Assembly (NCBI RefSeq): GCF_026650985.1
Contig: NZ_CP086239.1
Coordinates: 496,001-560,000 of the forward strand
From: Clostridium estertheticum
GTDB taxonomy: Bacteria > Bacillota > Clostridia > Clostridiales > Clostridiaceae
Length of the DNA stretch: 64,000 nucleotides
Direction: 5' to 3'
The notes beneath the pieces were generated by a model. It was not told the origin of the DNA. It saw only the letters and a list, made by a program, of their open reading frames with translations, and did not search any database. Shown in pieces: positions 25,362 to 34,867 of the stretch; position 1 is the stretch's first letter, and each line of letters starts with the position of its first letter. The translations under genes and the position numbers were made by a program.

Positions 25362-26174
25362 ATGAAGAAGCATGATTTTTTGACCACTATTGGAATAGTG
25401 ATAGGATTCGGGTTAACGGTATGGGGGATGGCATCTGGTGGAACTAACTTAAAAATATTTTTTGACCCAGCTTCTATAGCAATTACTGTGGGTGGATCAT
25501 TTGCTGCACTGCTTATAGCTTATCCTATTTCAGCAATGAAGAATGTTACAAAAATTATAAAACAATCATTTAAAGAAAACACATCAGCTAGTACAGAAAT
25601 CATTGATTGTTTTATAAGTTTATCTAAAAAAGCAAGAAAAGGTGGACTTTTATCTCTTGAGGATGACATAGCTTTATTACCTGATAAATTTTTAAAAAAA
25701 GGACTTCAAATGGTTGTTGATGGTCTAGACCCTGAAACAATAAAAGAAGTTATGGAGCTGGAAATAGATGAAATGGAAAGGCGCCACGAGGATGGGATTA
25801 ATATATTAAAAGCTTGGGCAGCTTATGCACCAGCTTTTGGTATGCTTGGTACACTTATAGGACTTATTCAAATGCTATCAAGTTTAAGTGATACTTCCGC
25901 CGTAGCTTCTGGTATGGGGAAAGCATTAATAACTACTTTCTATGGTGCATTACTTGCAAATTTAGTATTAATTCCTATGGCGCATAATTTAACCTATAAA
26001 TCTAGCATTGAAGTAAATAATCGTGAAATGATGCTTGAGGGAATACTTTCAATACAATCTGGAGTAAATCCAAGGAGTGTTAAAGAAAGATTAACCACTT
26101 ATTTATCACCGCCCGATAGAATTAAATTTATTGAGGAGCAGGCGAAAGTAGTTGAGGTGAGTGAGAATGTCTAG
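25362..26174 (+). CDS. motA: Flagellar motor stator protein MotA
   Basis: MotA with MotB forms the ion-driven stator. The 270-aa protein shows four membrane helices: residues about 9-25 (TIGIVIGFGLTVWGMASG), 33-52, 145-170 (WAAYAPAFGMLGTLIGLIQML) and 180-203 (GKALITTFYGALLANLVLIPMA). The cytoplasmic loop holds the charged segment EMERRHEDGINILKAW. The conserved prolines (YAPAFG and LIPMA) are present. AGGAGGC precedes ATG. It overlaps motB by 8 bases, which couples their translation. Confidence 0.96.
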   Translation: MKKHDFLTTIGIVIGFGLTVWGMASGGTNLKIFFDPASIAITVGGSFAALLIAYPISAMKNVTKIIKQSFKENTSASTEIIDCFISLSKKARKGGLLSLEDDIALLPDKFLKKGLQMVVDGLDPETIKEVMELEIDEMERRHEDGINILKAWAAYAPAFGMLGTLIGLIQMLSSLSDTSAVASGMGKALITTFYGALLANLVLIPMAHNLTYKSSIEVNNREMMLEGILSIQSGVNPRSVKERLTTYLSPPDRIKFIEEQAKVVEVSENV

Positions 26175-26895
26175 AAAAAAGAAGATTAGACCTGAGATAC
26201 GAACAGATACTTGGCTCGCTACTTTTGCAGATACAATGACACTGCTTCTGACTTTTTTCGTAGTATTATATTCTTTTTCAACAGTTGATGCAACTAAGTT
26301 TAAACAAGTTGCATCATCTTTTCAATCTGTATTTACGGGTGAAACCATAAATGGCAGTTTCAGTGTTAAAGATGGAGATGTTCCATTAGTTGGGTTACCG
26401 TTACAATCTGGAGCAGCAGGTAGTGATACACAAAGTATTTATAAAAAGGTTCAAAGTTTCATAAAAAATAAAGAATTAGACTCAATAGTTGAGATAAAAA
26501 CTGACAATAGGGGAGTTATAATTCAACTTCGTGAAAATATTATATTTGAGAGTGGTAATGCAGAAATTATAGATAAAAGTAAGTCAGTATTAAATTCAAT
26601 AAATGCACTAATATCTACATTTCCTAATGATATTGTAATAGAGGGACATACAGATAATGAACCAATTAATAATTCTAAATATAAAAACAATTGGCAATTA
26701 TCTTCAGATAGAGCGCTACAAGTACTTGAGTATTTTGTGGTGACAAAAGGACAAGCCCATCCAAACCGATTTAAATCTGTAGCTTGTGGTGAATATCAAC
26801 CTATTGCAGCAAATAGTAGTGATGCAAATAGAGCTTTAAATAGAAGAGTAAATATTTTAATTGTTGCAAATGATAAGGAGGCCATTACGAAATGA
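26167..26895 (+). CDS. motB: Flagellar motor stator protein MotB
   Basis: MotB anchors the stator to peptidoglycan and carries the ion-binding Asp. The 242-aa protein has a single membrane helix at about residues 17-38 with D22 (WLATFADTMTLLLTFF), a plug/linker region, and an OmpA-like domain at about 110-235 (IIFESGNAEI, VIEGHTDNEPI, WQLSSDRALQVLEYF, NRALNRRVNIL). ATG 26167 lies 6 bases after GAGGTGA; GTG 26161 is the longer alternative. fliL overlaps its stop by 4 bases. Confidence 0.96.
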   Translation: MSRKKKIRPEIRTDTWLATFADTMTLLLTFFVVLYSFSTVDATKFKQVASSFQSVFTGETINGSFSVKDGDVPLVGLPLQSGAAGSDTQSIYKKVQSFIKNKELDSIVEIKTDNRGVIIQLRENIIFESGNAEIIDKSKSVLNSINALISTFPNDIVIEGHTDNEPINNSKYKNNWQLSSDRALQVLEYFVVTKGQAHPNRFKSVACGEYQPIAANSSDANRALNRRVNILIVANDKEAITK

Positions 26896-27347
26896 GTGAA
26901 AAACCAAAAAAAGGAAATTCGTTAAAGTTAGTTATTATAGTATTGCTCGGACTAATTGTAGTTGGGGGTGCGACCTTTGGCGGTATGATGTTAGCTGGTA
27001 AAAAAGGAGCAACACCTGCTTCAACAACTAAGGCTGTAGAGACAAAAGAGGTGACTTATTCATTAGATGAATGCTTAGTGAATTTAACGGATAGTGATGC
27101 AAAGAGGTATCTAAAGGTACTTATTTACGTTGGGTATGGTGAAAATACAGATTTAGATACAGAGATAAAAGCACAAAAACCCATTATTAGGGATTTAGTT
27201 ATTAAAACTCTAAGATCTAAAAAAGCAGCAGATTTTGATGATAGTGTTGTTGATAATATAAAAAAAGAATTAATAACTAAAATAAATCCAGTTTTAACAA
27301 AAGGTAAAATAGATCATGTATATTTTAATGATTTATTGGTACAGTAG
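26892..27347 (+). CDS. fliL: Flagellar basal body-associated protein FliL
   Basis: FliL is a single-pass protein that surrounds and stabilises stators. The 151-aa protein has one membrane helix at residues 11-32 (LKLVIIVLLGLIVVGGATFG) and a C-terminal extracytoplasmic domain with YSLDECLVNLTDSDAKRYLK and the terminal DLVIKTLRSKKAADFDD ... VYFNDLLVQ. ATG 26892 overlaps motB (ATGA), with AAGGAGG inside motB. Confidence 0.93.
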   Translation: MSEKPKKGNSLKLVIIVLLGLIVVGGATFGGMMLAGKKGATPASTTKAVETKEVTYSLDECLVNLTDSDAKRYLKVLIYVGYGENTDLDTEIKAQKPIIRDLVIKTLRSKKAADFDDSVVDNIKKELITKINPVLTKGKIDHVYFNDLLVQ

Positions 27348-27358
27348 GTGATAAAATA

Positions 27359-27736
27359 ATGGAGAAAGAATTTTGGGTACTTATGTTTAAAATTCTAATA
27401 TTTTTACCTTTCATATTATTTATGTTATATTTATCATTGAAATATGGAGGAACCAAACTTCGTAAATTGCAAGATGGTCGATATATGAGGGTACTCGATA
27501 GAATTTCTTTATCTAAAGAAAATAGTATTGCAGTTGTAAAAATTGGTGATAAAGCCTATGCTATATCATCAAGTTTAAATGATATTAAAATTTTATTTGA
27601 ATTGCCTAGCGAAGAAATTATAAAAATAGAAAAAATTAAAGAGCTACCTCAATATGAAGACATGAAAGATTTATTCAAAAAACATATTTTGAAAAAGCAA
27701 ACTAAAGAGGAAGTTAAATATGAAAATAAAAAATAA
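27359..27736 (+). CDS. fliO: Flagellar biosynthetic protein FliO/FliZ
   Basis: A 125-aa protein with one N-terminal membrane helix (residues 7-27, LMFKILIFLPFILFMLYLSL) and a small cytoplasmic domain with the FliO pattern DGRYMRVLDRISLSKENSIAV followed by VKIGDKAYAIS. FliO is an assembly factor for the FliPQR export gate; fliP directly follows and overlaps by 17 bases. Divergent family, called partly on position. TAGGTGAT precedes ATG. Confidence 0.85.
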   Translation: MEKEFWVLMFKILIFLPFILFMLYLSLKYGGTKLRKLQDGRYMRVLDRISLSKENSIAVVKIGDKAYAISSSLNDIKILFELPSEEIIKIEKIKELPQYEDMKDLFKKHILKKQTKEEVKYENKK

Positions 27737-28544
27737 AAATTTGTTCGTTTTTGCTTTAGCTCTTGTTATAACCTGTATAGCTACGATAAGCATTGTACAT
27801 GCAACTACAATACCAATACCTAAAATCAATATTTCAGTTGATAATGCAAGTACACCAAAGGAGTATGTTGATAATATTAAGTTATTATTACTTCTAACAG
27901 TACTTACCTTATTGCCATCAATTATTATAATGTCTACAAGTTTTGTAAGAATAATTATAGTGTTATCATTATTCAAAAGTGCTATAGGTATTCAAAATGC
28001 AGTACCGAAAGAGGTTATAATTGGACTTGCTCTATTTTTAACATTTTTTACTATGGCTCCGACATTTACGAAAATCAATACTGAGGCTTTAACTCCTTAT
28101 TTAAACAGTAAAATAACTCAAAAGGTTGCAATTGAAAAAGGTTCTAAACCCATGAGGGATTTTATGTTAAAACAGACTAGAGCAAAAGATTTAAAACTTT
28201 TCTTAGATGTAGGTAAATTACAAGATACAGTTAAAAATCAAGTTGATGCTAATGGAAAAGAAATACTTAAAAATGGAAAACCTGTAGTTACATATGACAA
28301 AGTACCATTATATGCTGTTGTGCCATCATTTATAATAAGTGAATTAAGGCGAGCTTTTGAAATGGGATTTTTGCTGTTTATACCGTTTATTATAATAGAT
28401 ATAGTAACAGGTAGTATCCTTATGGCTATGGGGATGATGATGTTACCACCAGTTATGATTTCTCTTCCATTTAAATTATTATTATTTGTTATGGTTGATG
28501 GATGGAATTTGCTTGCAAAAGCGCTGATTATGAGTTTTAGTTGA
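27720..28544 (+). CDS. fliP: Flagellar export gate protein FliP
   Basis: Core of the FliPQR export gate. The 274-aa protein has a cleavable signal peptide (residues 1-29), two membrane helices near 55-95, the family motif SFVRIIIVLSLFKSAIG, the hydrophilic RAKDLKLF loop and the C-terminal pair including GMMMLPPVMISLPFKLLLFV and DGW. Between the RAKDLKLF loop and VPSFIISELRRAF there is a somewhat long Lys/Asn/Asp-rich insert (about residues 165-195). It overlaps fliO by 17 bases. Confidence 0.96.
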   Translation: MKIKNKNLFVFALALVITCIATISIVHATTIPIPKINISVDNASTPKEYVDNIKLLLLLTVLTLLPSIIIMSTSFVRIIIVLSLFKSAIGIQNAVPKEVIIGLALFLTFFTMAPTFTKINTEALTPYLNSKITQKVAIEKGSKPMRDFMLKQTRAKDLKLFLDVGKLQDTVKNQVDANGKEILKNGKPVVTYDKVPLYAVVPSFIISELRRAFEMGFLLFIPFIIIDIVTGSILMAMGMMMLPPVMISLPFKLLLFVMVDGWNLLAKALIMSFS

Positions 28545-28554
28545 GGTGAATTAA

Positions 28555-28824
28555 ATGACAGAGAATATTGTATTATCCGTAATAAAAGATGCTATCTATA
28601 CTGCAATAATGGTATCTGCTCCAATTTTAGTTGTAGCTACTGTAGTAGGGCTAATAATAAGTATATTCCAAGCTACTACTCAAATTCAAGAGCAAACATT
28701 AACTTTTGTGCCAAAACTCGTTGCAGTAGCACTAATTGGCTTATTAATGGGTAGTTGGATGCTCCATATAATGCTTGATTTTACTACTAGGATTTTTGCA
28801 CTTATAGCAAATATGGGAGGTTAG
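28555..28824 (+). CDS. fliQ: Flagellar export gate protein FliQ
   Basis: An 89-aa protein with two membrane helices (residues 18-38, ITVSAPILVVATVV-like, and 53-75, LVAVALIGLLMGSWMLHIM) and the FliQ motif FQATTQIQEQTLTFVPKL between them. It is a gate subunit with FliP and FliR. Starts 10 bases after fliP, with GAGGTGAA as ribosome site. Length is standard. Confidence 0.96.
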   Translation: MTENIVLSVIKDAIYTAIMVSAPILVVATVVGLIISIFQATTQIQEQTLTFVPKLVAVALIGLLMGSWMLHIMLDFTTRIFALIANMGG

Positions 28825-28835
28825 GTGGAATTGTT

Positions 28836-30671
28836 TTGATTAATATGGCTTACTATTTAGGCTTTATCATGGTACTCCTTAGAATATCAGCATTCTTTAT
28901 GAGTATACCAATTTTCTTCCCTAAATCTGCCCCTGTTTTGCTCAAGGTCGGATTTTGTGCTGTTTTCACTTTTATAATTATGCCAGGTATTAATTATCAA
29001 AATGTAAATTTGATTACTAATAATGGAACGCTGATAATATTTTCACTAGCAGAGGTTGTTACTGGTTTAATGCTTGGGTACTTAACAAAGTTTTGTTTTT
29101 ACTCTGCACAAATGGCTGGTCAACTTATGGATTTCCAAATCGGATTTTCTATGATGAGTATGTTTGATCCGATATCTAACGAAAATGTTACTTTACTTGG
29201 AAATTTGCTTTATTGGGTAAGTATGGTAATGTTCTTCGTAGTGGATGGCCACCATATGTTAATTAGAGCAATTATTGATTCATTTAATAATGTTGAAATT
29301 GGAAAATTTATATTATCGCAGCAAACTGCTATGATGATGCTGAAAGTTTTCATAGAGTTTTTCACGCTTGGATTAAAAATAGCAATACCGATTATTTTAA
29401 TAATTATTATAACAGATTTAAGTATTGGTCTTGTTTCGAGAACAGTACCACAATTAAATGTTATGATTTTAGGTATGCCAATAAAAATAGTAATAGGACT
29501 TGCTTGTTTTTCATTAGTGCTTCCTGCGGCTATTACTCTAATAGTGAATTCTTTTTACACTATTCCAGATATAATCAAGGGGCTTTATAAAGTAATACCA
29601 CTACTTGTTTTTGTCTCATCGGATAGTGGTGAAAAAACTGAAGATGCTACTCCTAAGAAGAAAAGTGACTCAAAGAAAAAGGGGCAAGTTGCCAAAAGCA
29701 AGGAATTATCATCTACCACAACACTACTCACAGTAACACTTCTGATGATGACTCTTGGGGCATATACTCTAGATAATTTAAAAGGTATAATAATTCTTTT
29801 CTTAAATAATTATTTAACATTTACACTTACTGAGTATACTTTTAAAACTGTGCTTTTGGTATCAATTATGAAATTTGGTATTTTAATTTTGCCGATTGTG
29901 GTTCCTATTATGATAATGGGAATAGTTGCAAGCCTTATGCAATCTGGGTTTATATTTACAGGTGAACCACTTAAACCAGATCTTAAAAAACTAGATCCTA
30001 TAAGTGGATTCAAAAAAATATTTTCCATGAGATCAGTGGTGGATTTAATTAAAAATTTAACTATAGTTACTCTTATATCAGTTATAGCTTATAAATTTGT
30101 TAAAAACAACTATATGCAAATAATGAATTATGGGAGTTTGAAAATAGAAGCTATTTTGGCGGCCTTTGGAAGTCTGGTTATAGATATATTTTTTAAAATA
30201 GCAATAGTTATGCTTATAATATCTATAATTGATTTCGCCTATCAGAAATATAAACATAATAAAGAACTAAAAATGAGTATGCAGGAAATCAAGGAAGAAT
30301 ATAAGCAACAAGAAGGAGATCCTTTGATTAAATCAAAAATCAGGCAGAAACAAAGAGAAATGGCGTCGGGTAGAATGATGCAAGACGTACCTGATGCAAC
30401 AGTTGTCATTACAAATCCAACCCACTTAGCTATTGCAATTAAGTATGAGCAAGGAGAGGATGGGGCACCTATAGTTGTGGCTATTGGTGCAGATAATGTG
30501 GCAATAAAGATAAAAGAAATTGCAAGTGAAAATGATATCCCAATTATTGAAAACAAACCTTTAGCAAGGTTAATATACAAGGAATTAGAGGTAGGCTCAG
30601 AAATCCCAGCTGATATGTATCAAGCAGTAGCAGAGATATTAGCATTGGTATATAAACTGAAGAAAAAATAG
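28836..30671 (+). CDS. FliR-FlhB fusion, flagellar export gate and specificity switch
   Basis: A 611-aa protein joining two proteins that are separate in most bacteria. Residues 1-258 are FliR (hydrophobic, LLRISAFFMSIPIF, QMAGQLMDFQIGFSM). Residues about 262-611 are FlhB (GEKTEDATPKKKSDSKKKGQVAKSKEL, four membrane helices, then the cytoplasmic domain). The FlhB self-cleavage motif NPTH is at residues 527-530, and the end (LARLIYKELEVGSEIPADMYQAVAEIL) is complete. Start TTG 28836 follows GGTGG; ATG 28845 is possible. The fusion is known in Clostridium. It fixes FliR:FlhB stoichiometry at 1:1. Confidence 0.95.
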   Translation: MINMAYYLGFIMVLLRISAFFMSIPIFFPKSAPVLLKVGFCAVFTFIIMPGINYQNVNLITNNGTLIIFSLAEVVTGLMLGYLTKFCFYSAQMAGQLMDFQIGFSMMSMFDPISNENVTLLGNLLYWVSMVMFFVVDGHHMLIRAIIDSFNNVEIGKFILSQQTAMMMLKVFIEFFTLGLKIAIPIILIIIITDLSIGLVSRTVPQLNVMILGMPIKIVIGLACFSLVLPAAITLIVNSFYTIPDIIKGLYKVIPLLVFVSSDSGEKTEDATPKKKSDSKKKGQVAKSKELSSTTTLLTVTLLMMTLGAYTLDNLKGIIILFLNNYLTFTLTEYTFKTVLLVSIMKFGILILPIVVPIMIMGIVASLMQSGFIFTGEPLKPDLKKLDPISGFKKIFSMRSVVDLIKNLTIVTLISVIAYKFVKNNYMQIMNYGSLKIEAILAAFGSLVIDIFFKIAIVMLIISIIDFAYQKYKHNKELKMSMQEIKEEYKQQEGDPLIKSKIRQKQREMASGRMMQDVPDATVVITNPTHLAIAIKYEQGEDGAPIVVAIGADNVAIKIKEIASENDIPIIENKPLARLIYKELEVGSEIPADMYQAVAEILALVYKLKKK

Positions 30672-30686
30672 TAAAGGATGATATTT

Positions 30687-32753
30687 GTGGCTGAAAAAGC
30701 AAAATTTAAGATAAAGAATAATTTGGACGTTTTAGTTGCATTTGGAGTAATTGCAATAGTTCTTATGATTATTATTCCATTACCACCCAAACTTCTTGAT
30801 GTAATAATTGCATTTAATATTACACTCGCAGTTGTGATTTTATTATTAACAATGTTTACGACAGAAGTTTTGCAATTTTCAGTTTTTCCAACATTATTAC
30901 TTATTACCACACTTTTAAGGTTAGCACTAAATATTTCATCTACAAGACTTGTATTAACACAGGCTTATGCAGGAGATATTATAGAAGCTTTTGGTGAGTT
31001 TGTTGTTGGTGGTAACTATGTAGTCGGAATAATTATTTTCTTAATAATAATAATTATACAGTTTGTTGTTATTACAAGCGGTGCTGGGCGTGTATCAGAA
31101 GTTTCTGCTAGATTTACGCTAGACGCTATGCCAGGTAAACAAATGAGTATAGATGCTGATTTGAATGCAGGCGTTATAACTGAAGAACAGGCAAGAGAGC
31201 GAAGAACAAAACTTCAAGATGAAGCTAGTTTCTATGGAGCTATGGATGGAGCATCAAAATTCGTAAAAGGAGATGCAATAGCAGGTATAATTATTACTAT
31301 AATTAATATCTTCGGTGGGATAATAATAGGGGTAGTAATGCTTGGTATGCCAATTGCAACAGCTGCAACTACTTATGTTAGATTAACCGTTGGAGATGGA
31401 CTTGTAAGTCAGATACCAGCTCTTTTAATATCAACCGCATCAGGTATTTTAGTTACTAGATCTGGTAGCAATGTGAATTTGGGAACCCAAATAACATCGC
31501 AGCTTACTACATTTCCAAAAGTTATTGCTTTAGCATCAATTGTGTTAGTAGTTTTGGCTTGTATTCCAGGAATGCCACATATTGTTTTCATAATACTCGC
31601 TATTGCTATGGCAACCAGTGCTTATTTCTTGAATAAGGATGAAAAAGATCAAAAAATAATAAAATCAGAAACTGAAGAACAAGAATCTTTTGAAACAGAA
31701 AATAGAGAACCAGAGGATGTAATGAACTTAATTTCTGTAGAACCTATGGAGATAGAGATAGGTTATGGATTAATACCACTTGCAGATGAAGCTACAGGTG
31801 GAGATTTGTTACAAAGAATAGCATCTGTAAGAAGGCAATGCGCACTCGAGATGGGAATTGTTGTACAACCTATTAGAATTAAAGATAATTTGCAACTAAA
31901 AACAAATGAATACGTAGTTAAGATAAGAGGTACTGTAATAATAAAAGGTGAATTGATGCCAAGTATGTTACTTTGTATTGATCCAAGTTCAGAAGATATT
32001 ACTATTCAAGGTATTAATACTGTTGAACCAACCTTTGGATTACCAGCAGTATGGATAAATAATGATCAAAGAGAAGATGCTGAAATCAAGGGCTTAACGG
32101 TGGTAGACCCAACTACTGTAATGGTAACTCATTTAACAGAAACTATTAAGAATCATGCCTATGAACTTCTAGGAAGACAGGAAACTAAATTATTAATTGA
32201 TTCGGTTAAAGAAAAATATAATACCGTAGTTGAAGAATTAATACCAGATCTTATGACAATTGGGGAAGTTCAAAAGGTTCTTCAAAGTCTTCTTAAAGAA
32301 AAGGTAGCCATAAAGGATATGGTAACTATTCTAGAATCTCTAGCAGACAATGCTAGAATAACTAAGGATACAGAAGTATTAACAGAGTATGTACGTTTTT
32401 CACTTGGACGAAGTATTTGTAATGGACTAATTGACGAAAATGGAATCATGACAATTATGACGCTTTCGCCTGAAGTTGAGAATATTGTATCAAATAATAT
32501 TCAAAAATCTCTGCAAGGGTCTTTCCCCGCAGTTGATCCAGAGACTACTGGTAAAATATTAAATTCTATTAAAGAAAATATTAATACAATTTATTTTCAC
32601 AATAACCAACCAGTAATACTCGTATCTCCTAAGATAAGACCAGCATTCAGAAGGTTAATTGAAATGGTATTTCCTACAGTATCTGTGCTTTCTCTTAATG
32701 AGATACCAAATGAAGTTGAGATCAAAACTGAAGGAGTTGTGACTCTACAATGA
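30687..32753 (+). CDS. flhA: Flagellar export protein FlhA
   Basis: FlhA forms the export-gate ring that docks chaperone-substrate complexes. The 688-aa protein has about eight N-terminal membrane helices (residues 15-320) with the FHIPEP signature region (FPTLLLITTLLRLALNISSTR; TLDAMPGKQMSIDADLNAG) and a large cytoplasmic domain. GTG 30687 is chosen: AAAGGA lies 9 bases upstream, whereas ATG 30678 directly abuts that site. It overlaps flhF by 4 bases. Confidence 0.96.
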   Translation: MAEKAKFKIKNNLDVLVAFGVIAIVLMIIIPLPPKLLDVIIAFNITLAVVILLLTMFTTEVLQFSVFPTLLLITTLLRLALNISSTRLVLTQAYAGDIIEAFGEFVVGGNYVVGIIIFLIIIIIQFVVITSGAGRVSEVSARFTLDAMPGKQMSIDADLNAGVITEEQARERRTKLQDEASFYGAMDGASKFVKGDAIAGIIITIINIFGGIIIGVVMLGMPIATAATTYVRLTVGDGLVSQIPALLISTASGILVTRSGSNVNLGTQITSQLTTFPKVIALASIVLVVLACIPGMPHIVFIILAIAMATSAYFLNKDEKDQKIIKSETEEQESFETENREPEDVMNLISVEPMEIEIGYGLIPLADEATGGDLLQRIASVRRQCALEMGIVVQPIRIKDNLQLKTNEYVVKIRGTVIIKGELMPSMLLCIDPSSEDITIQGINTVEPTFGLPAVWINNDQREDAEIKGLTVVDPTTVMVTHLTETIKNHAYELLGRQETKLLIDSVKEKYNTVVEELIPDLMTIGEVQKVLQSLLKEKVAIKDMVTILESLADNARITKDTEVLTEYVRFSLGRSICNGLIDENGIMTIMTLSPEVENIVSNNIQKSLQGSFPAVDPETTGKILNSIKENINTIYFHNNQPVILVSPKIRPAFRRLIEMVFPTVSVLSLNEIPNEVEIKTEGVVTLQ

Positions 32754-34000
32754 TTATAAAACGTTATATAGTTAATACCATGAATGAGGCCATGACAAGA
32801 ATAAGATATGAACTAGGAAGAGATGCAGTAATTATAAGTCAAAGGAAAATTAGAAAGCCAGGAATAAAGGGATTTTTTTCTGCCAAAAGTATTGAAGTTA
32901 CCGCTGCAGTTGAAAATGAAGCAAATGAGAAAAAACAAAATACAGCAAATGAGAAAAAACAAAATACAGCAAATGAGAAAAAACAAAATACAATAAATAA
33001 TGGTGATAGTCGAAATAGTAATGAATTAAATAACATAGAACTAGATAGTATAGAAGCAATAAAAAAAGTTGTGCAGCAGGAAAATGAAAATATAAATAAC
33101 TCAAAAGTAGTCCAAAAACAAAATAGCAGTGTACATAAAATTCTTAATCAAAATGATAATAATTCAGAGCAGTTAATGAGTGAAATGATGGAAATGAAAA
33201 CTATGATTACTTCTCTCTCTCAAGTTGGCACGCCAATGGAAAATCAAAAGAGTGACATAGAGAAAATATTATTTGATAATGATGTAGATAGTGAAAATAT
33301 TGAAAACATAATGGTGAAAATTAAGAATAATAAAACTGAAAAAACAGATCTTGAAAAATTAAAAATGGTATTAAAAGAAATGATTAATGTAACCAAACCA
33401 AAACTCGAAGGTAGAATAGTGCTTGTAGGTCCTACTGGTGTAGGAAAAACTACAACTATAGCAAAACTTGCAGGTAGGCTTGCTTTAGCTGAGGAAAAAA
33501 AAGTAGGGCTGATTACTGTAGATACTTATAGAATAGGTGCAGTAGAACAGTTAAAAGCGTATGCTGATATTATGAACTTACCTTTTAAGGTTGTATACAA
33601 TATGAATGATATGGACAAGGCAATAGAAAGTATGAGTGAATGTGAGGTAGTGTTAATTGATACTACAGGACGAAGTAGTAAAAATAAAATGCAAATAGCT
33701 GAACTTCGAACATTTGTAGAAAAGGCAGGTACTAAAAATATCCATTTAGTTCTAAGCTCTACAACTAAAAATAGGGACATGAAATATATTGTTGAAGGAT
33801 ATCGAATTTTGAATTATAATAGTATAATAGTAACTAAATTAGATGAAACTTCCACTTATGGATCTATACTAAATATACTAGAAACAGCTAAAATACCGCT
33901 TAGTTTTGTGTCAATTGGTCAGAATGTACCTGATGATATTAAAGAGTTATCTGCTGATTCAATTGTTAGCCTTATACTAGGAGAGGATACTATATGCTAG
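32750..34000 (+). CDS. flhF: Flagellar SRP-type GTPase FlhF
   Basis: FlhF sets flagellar position and number with FlhG. The 416-aa protein has an N-terminal B domain (MIIKRYIVNTMNEAMTRIRY), a long Asn/Lys/Glu-rich linker (residues 55-205) and the SRP GTPase NG domain: G1 GPTGVGKTTT at about 227, VDTYRIGAVEQLKAYA, DTTGR and TKLDE. In the linker the octapeptide NEKKQNTA is repeated three times through exact 24-bp repeats. It overlaps flhA and flhG by a few bases each. Confidence 0.95.
   Translation: MIIKRYIVNTMNEAMTRIRYELGRDAVIISQRKIRKPGIKGFFSAKSIEVTAAVENEANEKKQNTANEKKQNTANEKKQNTINNGDSRNSNELNNIELDSIEAIKKVVQQENENINNSKVVQKQNSSVHKILNQNDNNSEQLMSEMMEMKTMITSLSQVGTPMENQKSDIEKILFDNDVDSENIENIMVKIKNNKTEKTDLEKLKMVLKEMINVTKPKLEGRIVLVGPTGVGKTTTIAKLAGRLALAEEKKVGLITVDTYRIGAVEQLKAYADIMNLPFKVVYNMNDMDKAIESMSECEVVLIDTTGRSSKNKMQIAELRTFVEKAGTKNIHLVLSSTTKNRDMKYIVEGYRILNYNSIIVTKLDETSTYGSILNILETAKIPLSFVSIGQNVPDDIKELSADSIVSLILGEDTIC
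32921..32992 (+). repeat. Three perfect 24-bp tandem repeats inside flhF
   Basis: The 24-bp unit beginning GCAAATGAGAAAAAACAAAA occurs three times without mismatch (32921, 32945, 32969) and keeps the frame, adding eight residues per copy to the FlhF linker. Perfect identity at this length suggests copy-number change by slippage. Confidence 0.92.
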
Positions 34001-34854
34001 ACCAAGCACAAAGACTTAGGCAAATGGCTGTTAAAAATGATAATAAGGTGGATTTGCAACCAAGAATTATAACTGTTACCTCTGGTAAAGGGGGAGTAGG
34101 TAAAAGTAATATAGTAGTGAATTTATCTATAGCACTTCAAAAGATGGGCAAAAAAGTTATGATTTTTGATGCGGATATTGGTATGGGTAATGATGATATT
34201 ATAATGGGATGTTCATCGAGATATAGTGTATTTGATGTTATAAGTAAAGGAAAAGAAATAGAGGAAGTTGTTTTAACAGGACCATTTGGCGTAAAACTTC
34301 TTCCAGGAGGTTCAGCTCTTACAAAGGTTGAGGATTTGACAGAAGTTGAAAGAAATATATTTTTAAATAAGCTTACAGCTTTAACGGGACTTGATTATAT
34401 AATAATGGATACAGGAGCTGGTGTAAATAAAAGCGTTTTGGGTTTTATTGCTTGCTGTGAAGATTTAGTAATTGTAACAACGCCAGAACCTACGTCGCTA
34501 ACTGATGCGTATAGTTTACTCAAGGCTGTTAAGCATTTTGATATTAAAAATTCTGCTAAAGTTATAATAAATAGATCGCTCGACAATGATGAAGCTGATT
34601 TGACATTTAATAAATTTAATAATGCTGTTAATAAGTTTCTTGATATGAAACTTGAATATTTAGGTAAAATCGGTGAGGATAAGAAATTGTCTTATGCAGT
34701 AAGGCAACAAGAGCCTGTAGTTGTAAGTTATCCGAATTCTGAGGCCGCTAAGGATATAAATAAGATTGCAAATAAACTTGAGGGCGCGAAGGATAAAGTA
34801 AGTGGTATTGGCGTAGAGGGGCTATTTAAAAAGATTTTCAGCATTTTTTCATAA
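33994..34854 (+). CDS. flhG: MinD/ParA-type ATPase FlhG (YlxH)
   Basis: FlhG is a P-loop ATPase that limits flagellar number and stimulates FlhF. The 286-aa protein has a deviant Walker A SGKGGVGKSN at about residue 31, the D-A-D-I-G-M-G-N switch (DADIGMGNDDII), DYIIMDTGAG (switch II) and TTPEPTSLTDAY. An N-terminal segment (MLDQAQRLRQM) fits the FlhF-activating DQA.LR motif. It overlaps flhF by 7 bases. Confidence 0.95.
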   Translation: MLDQAQRLRQMAVKNDNKVDLQPRIITVTSGKGGVGKSNIVVNLSIALQKMGKKVMIFDADIGMGNDDIIMGCSSRYSVFDVISKGKEIEEVVLTGPFGVKLLPGGSALTKVEDLTEVERNIFLNKLTALTGLDYIIMDTGAGVNKSVLGFIACCEDLVIVTTPEPTSLTDAYSLLKAVKHFDIKNSAKVIINRSLDNDEADLTFNKFNNAVNKFLDMKLEYLGKIGEDKKLSYAVRQQEPVVVSYPNSEAAKDINKIANKLEGAKDKVSGIGVEGLFKKIFSIFS

Positions 34855-34867
34855 GGGGTTGGGGTAG

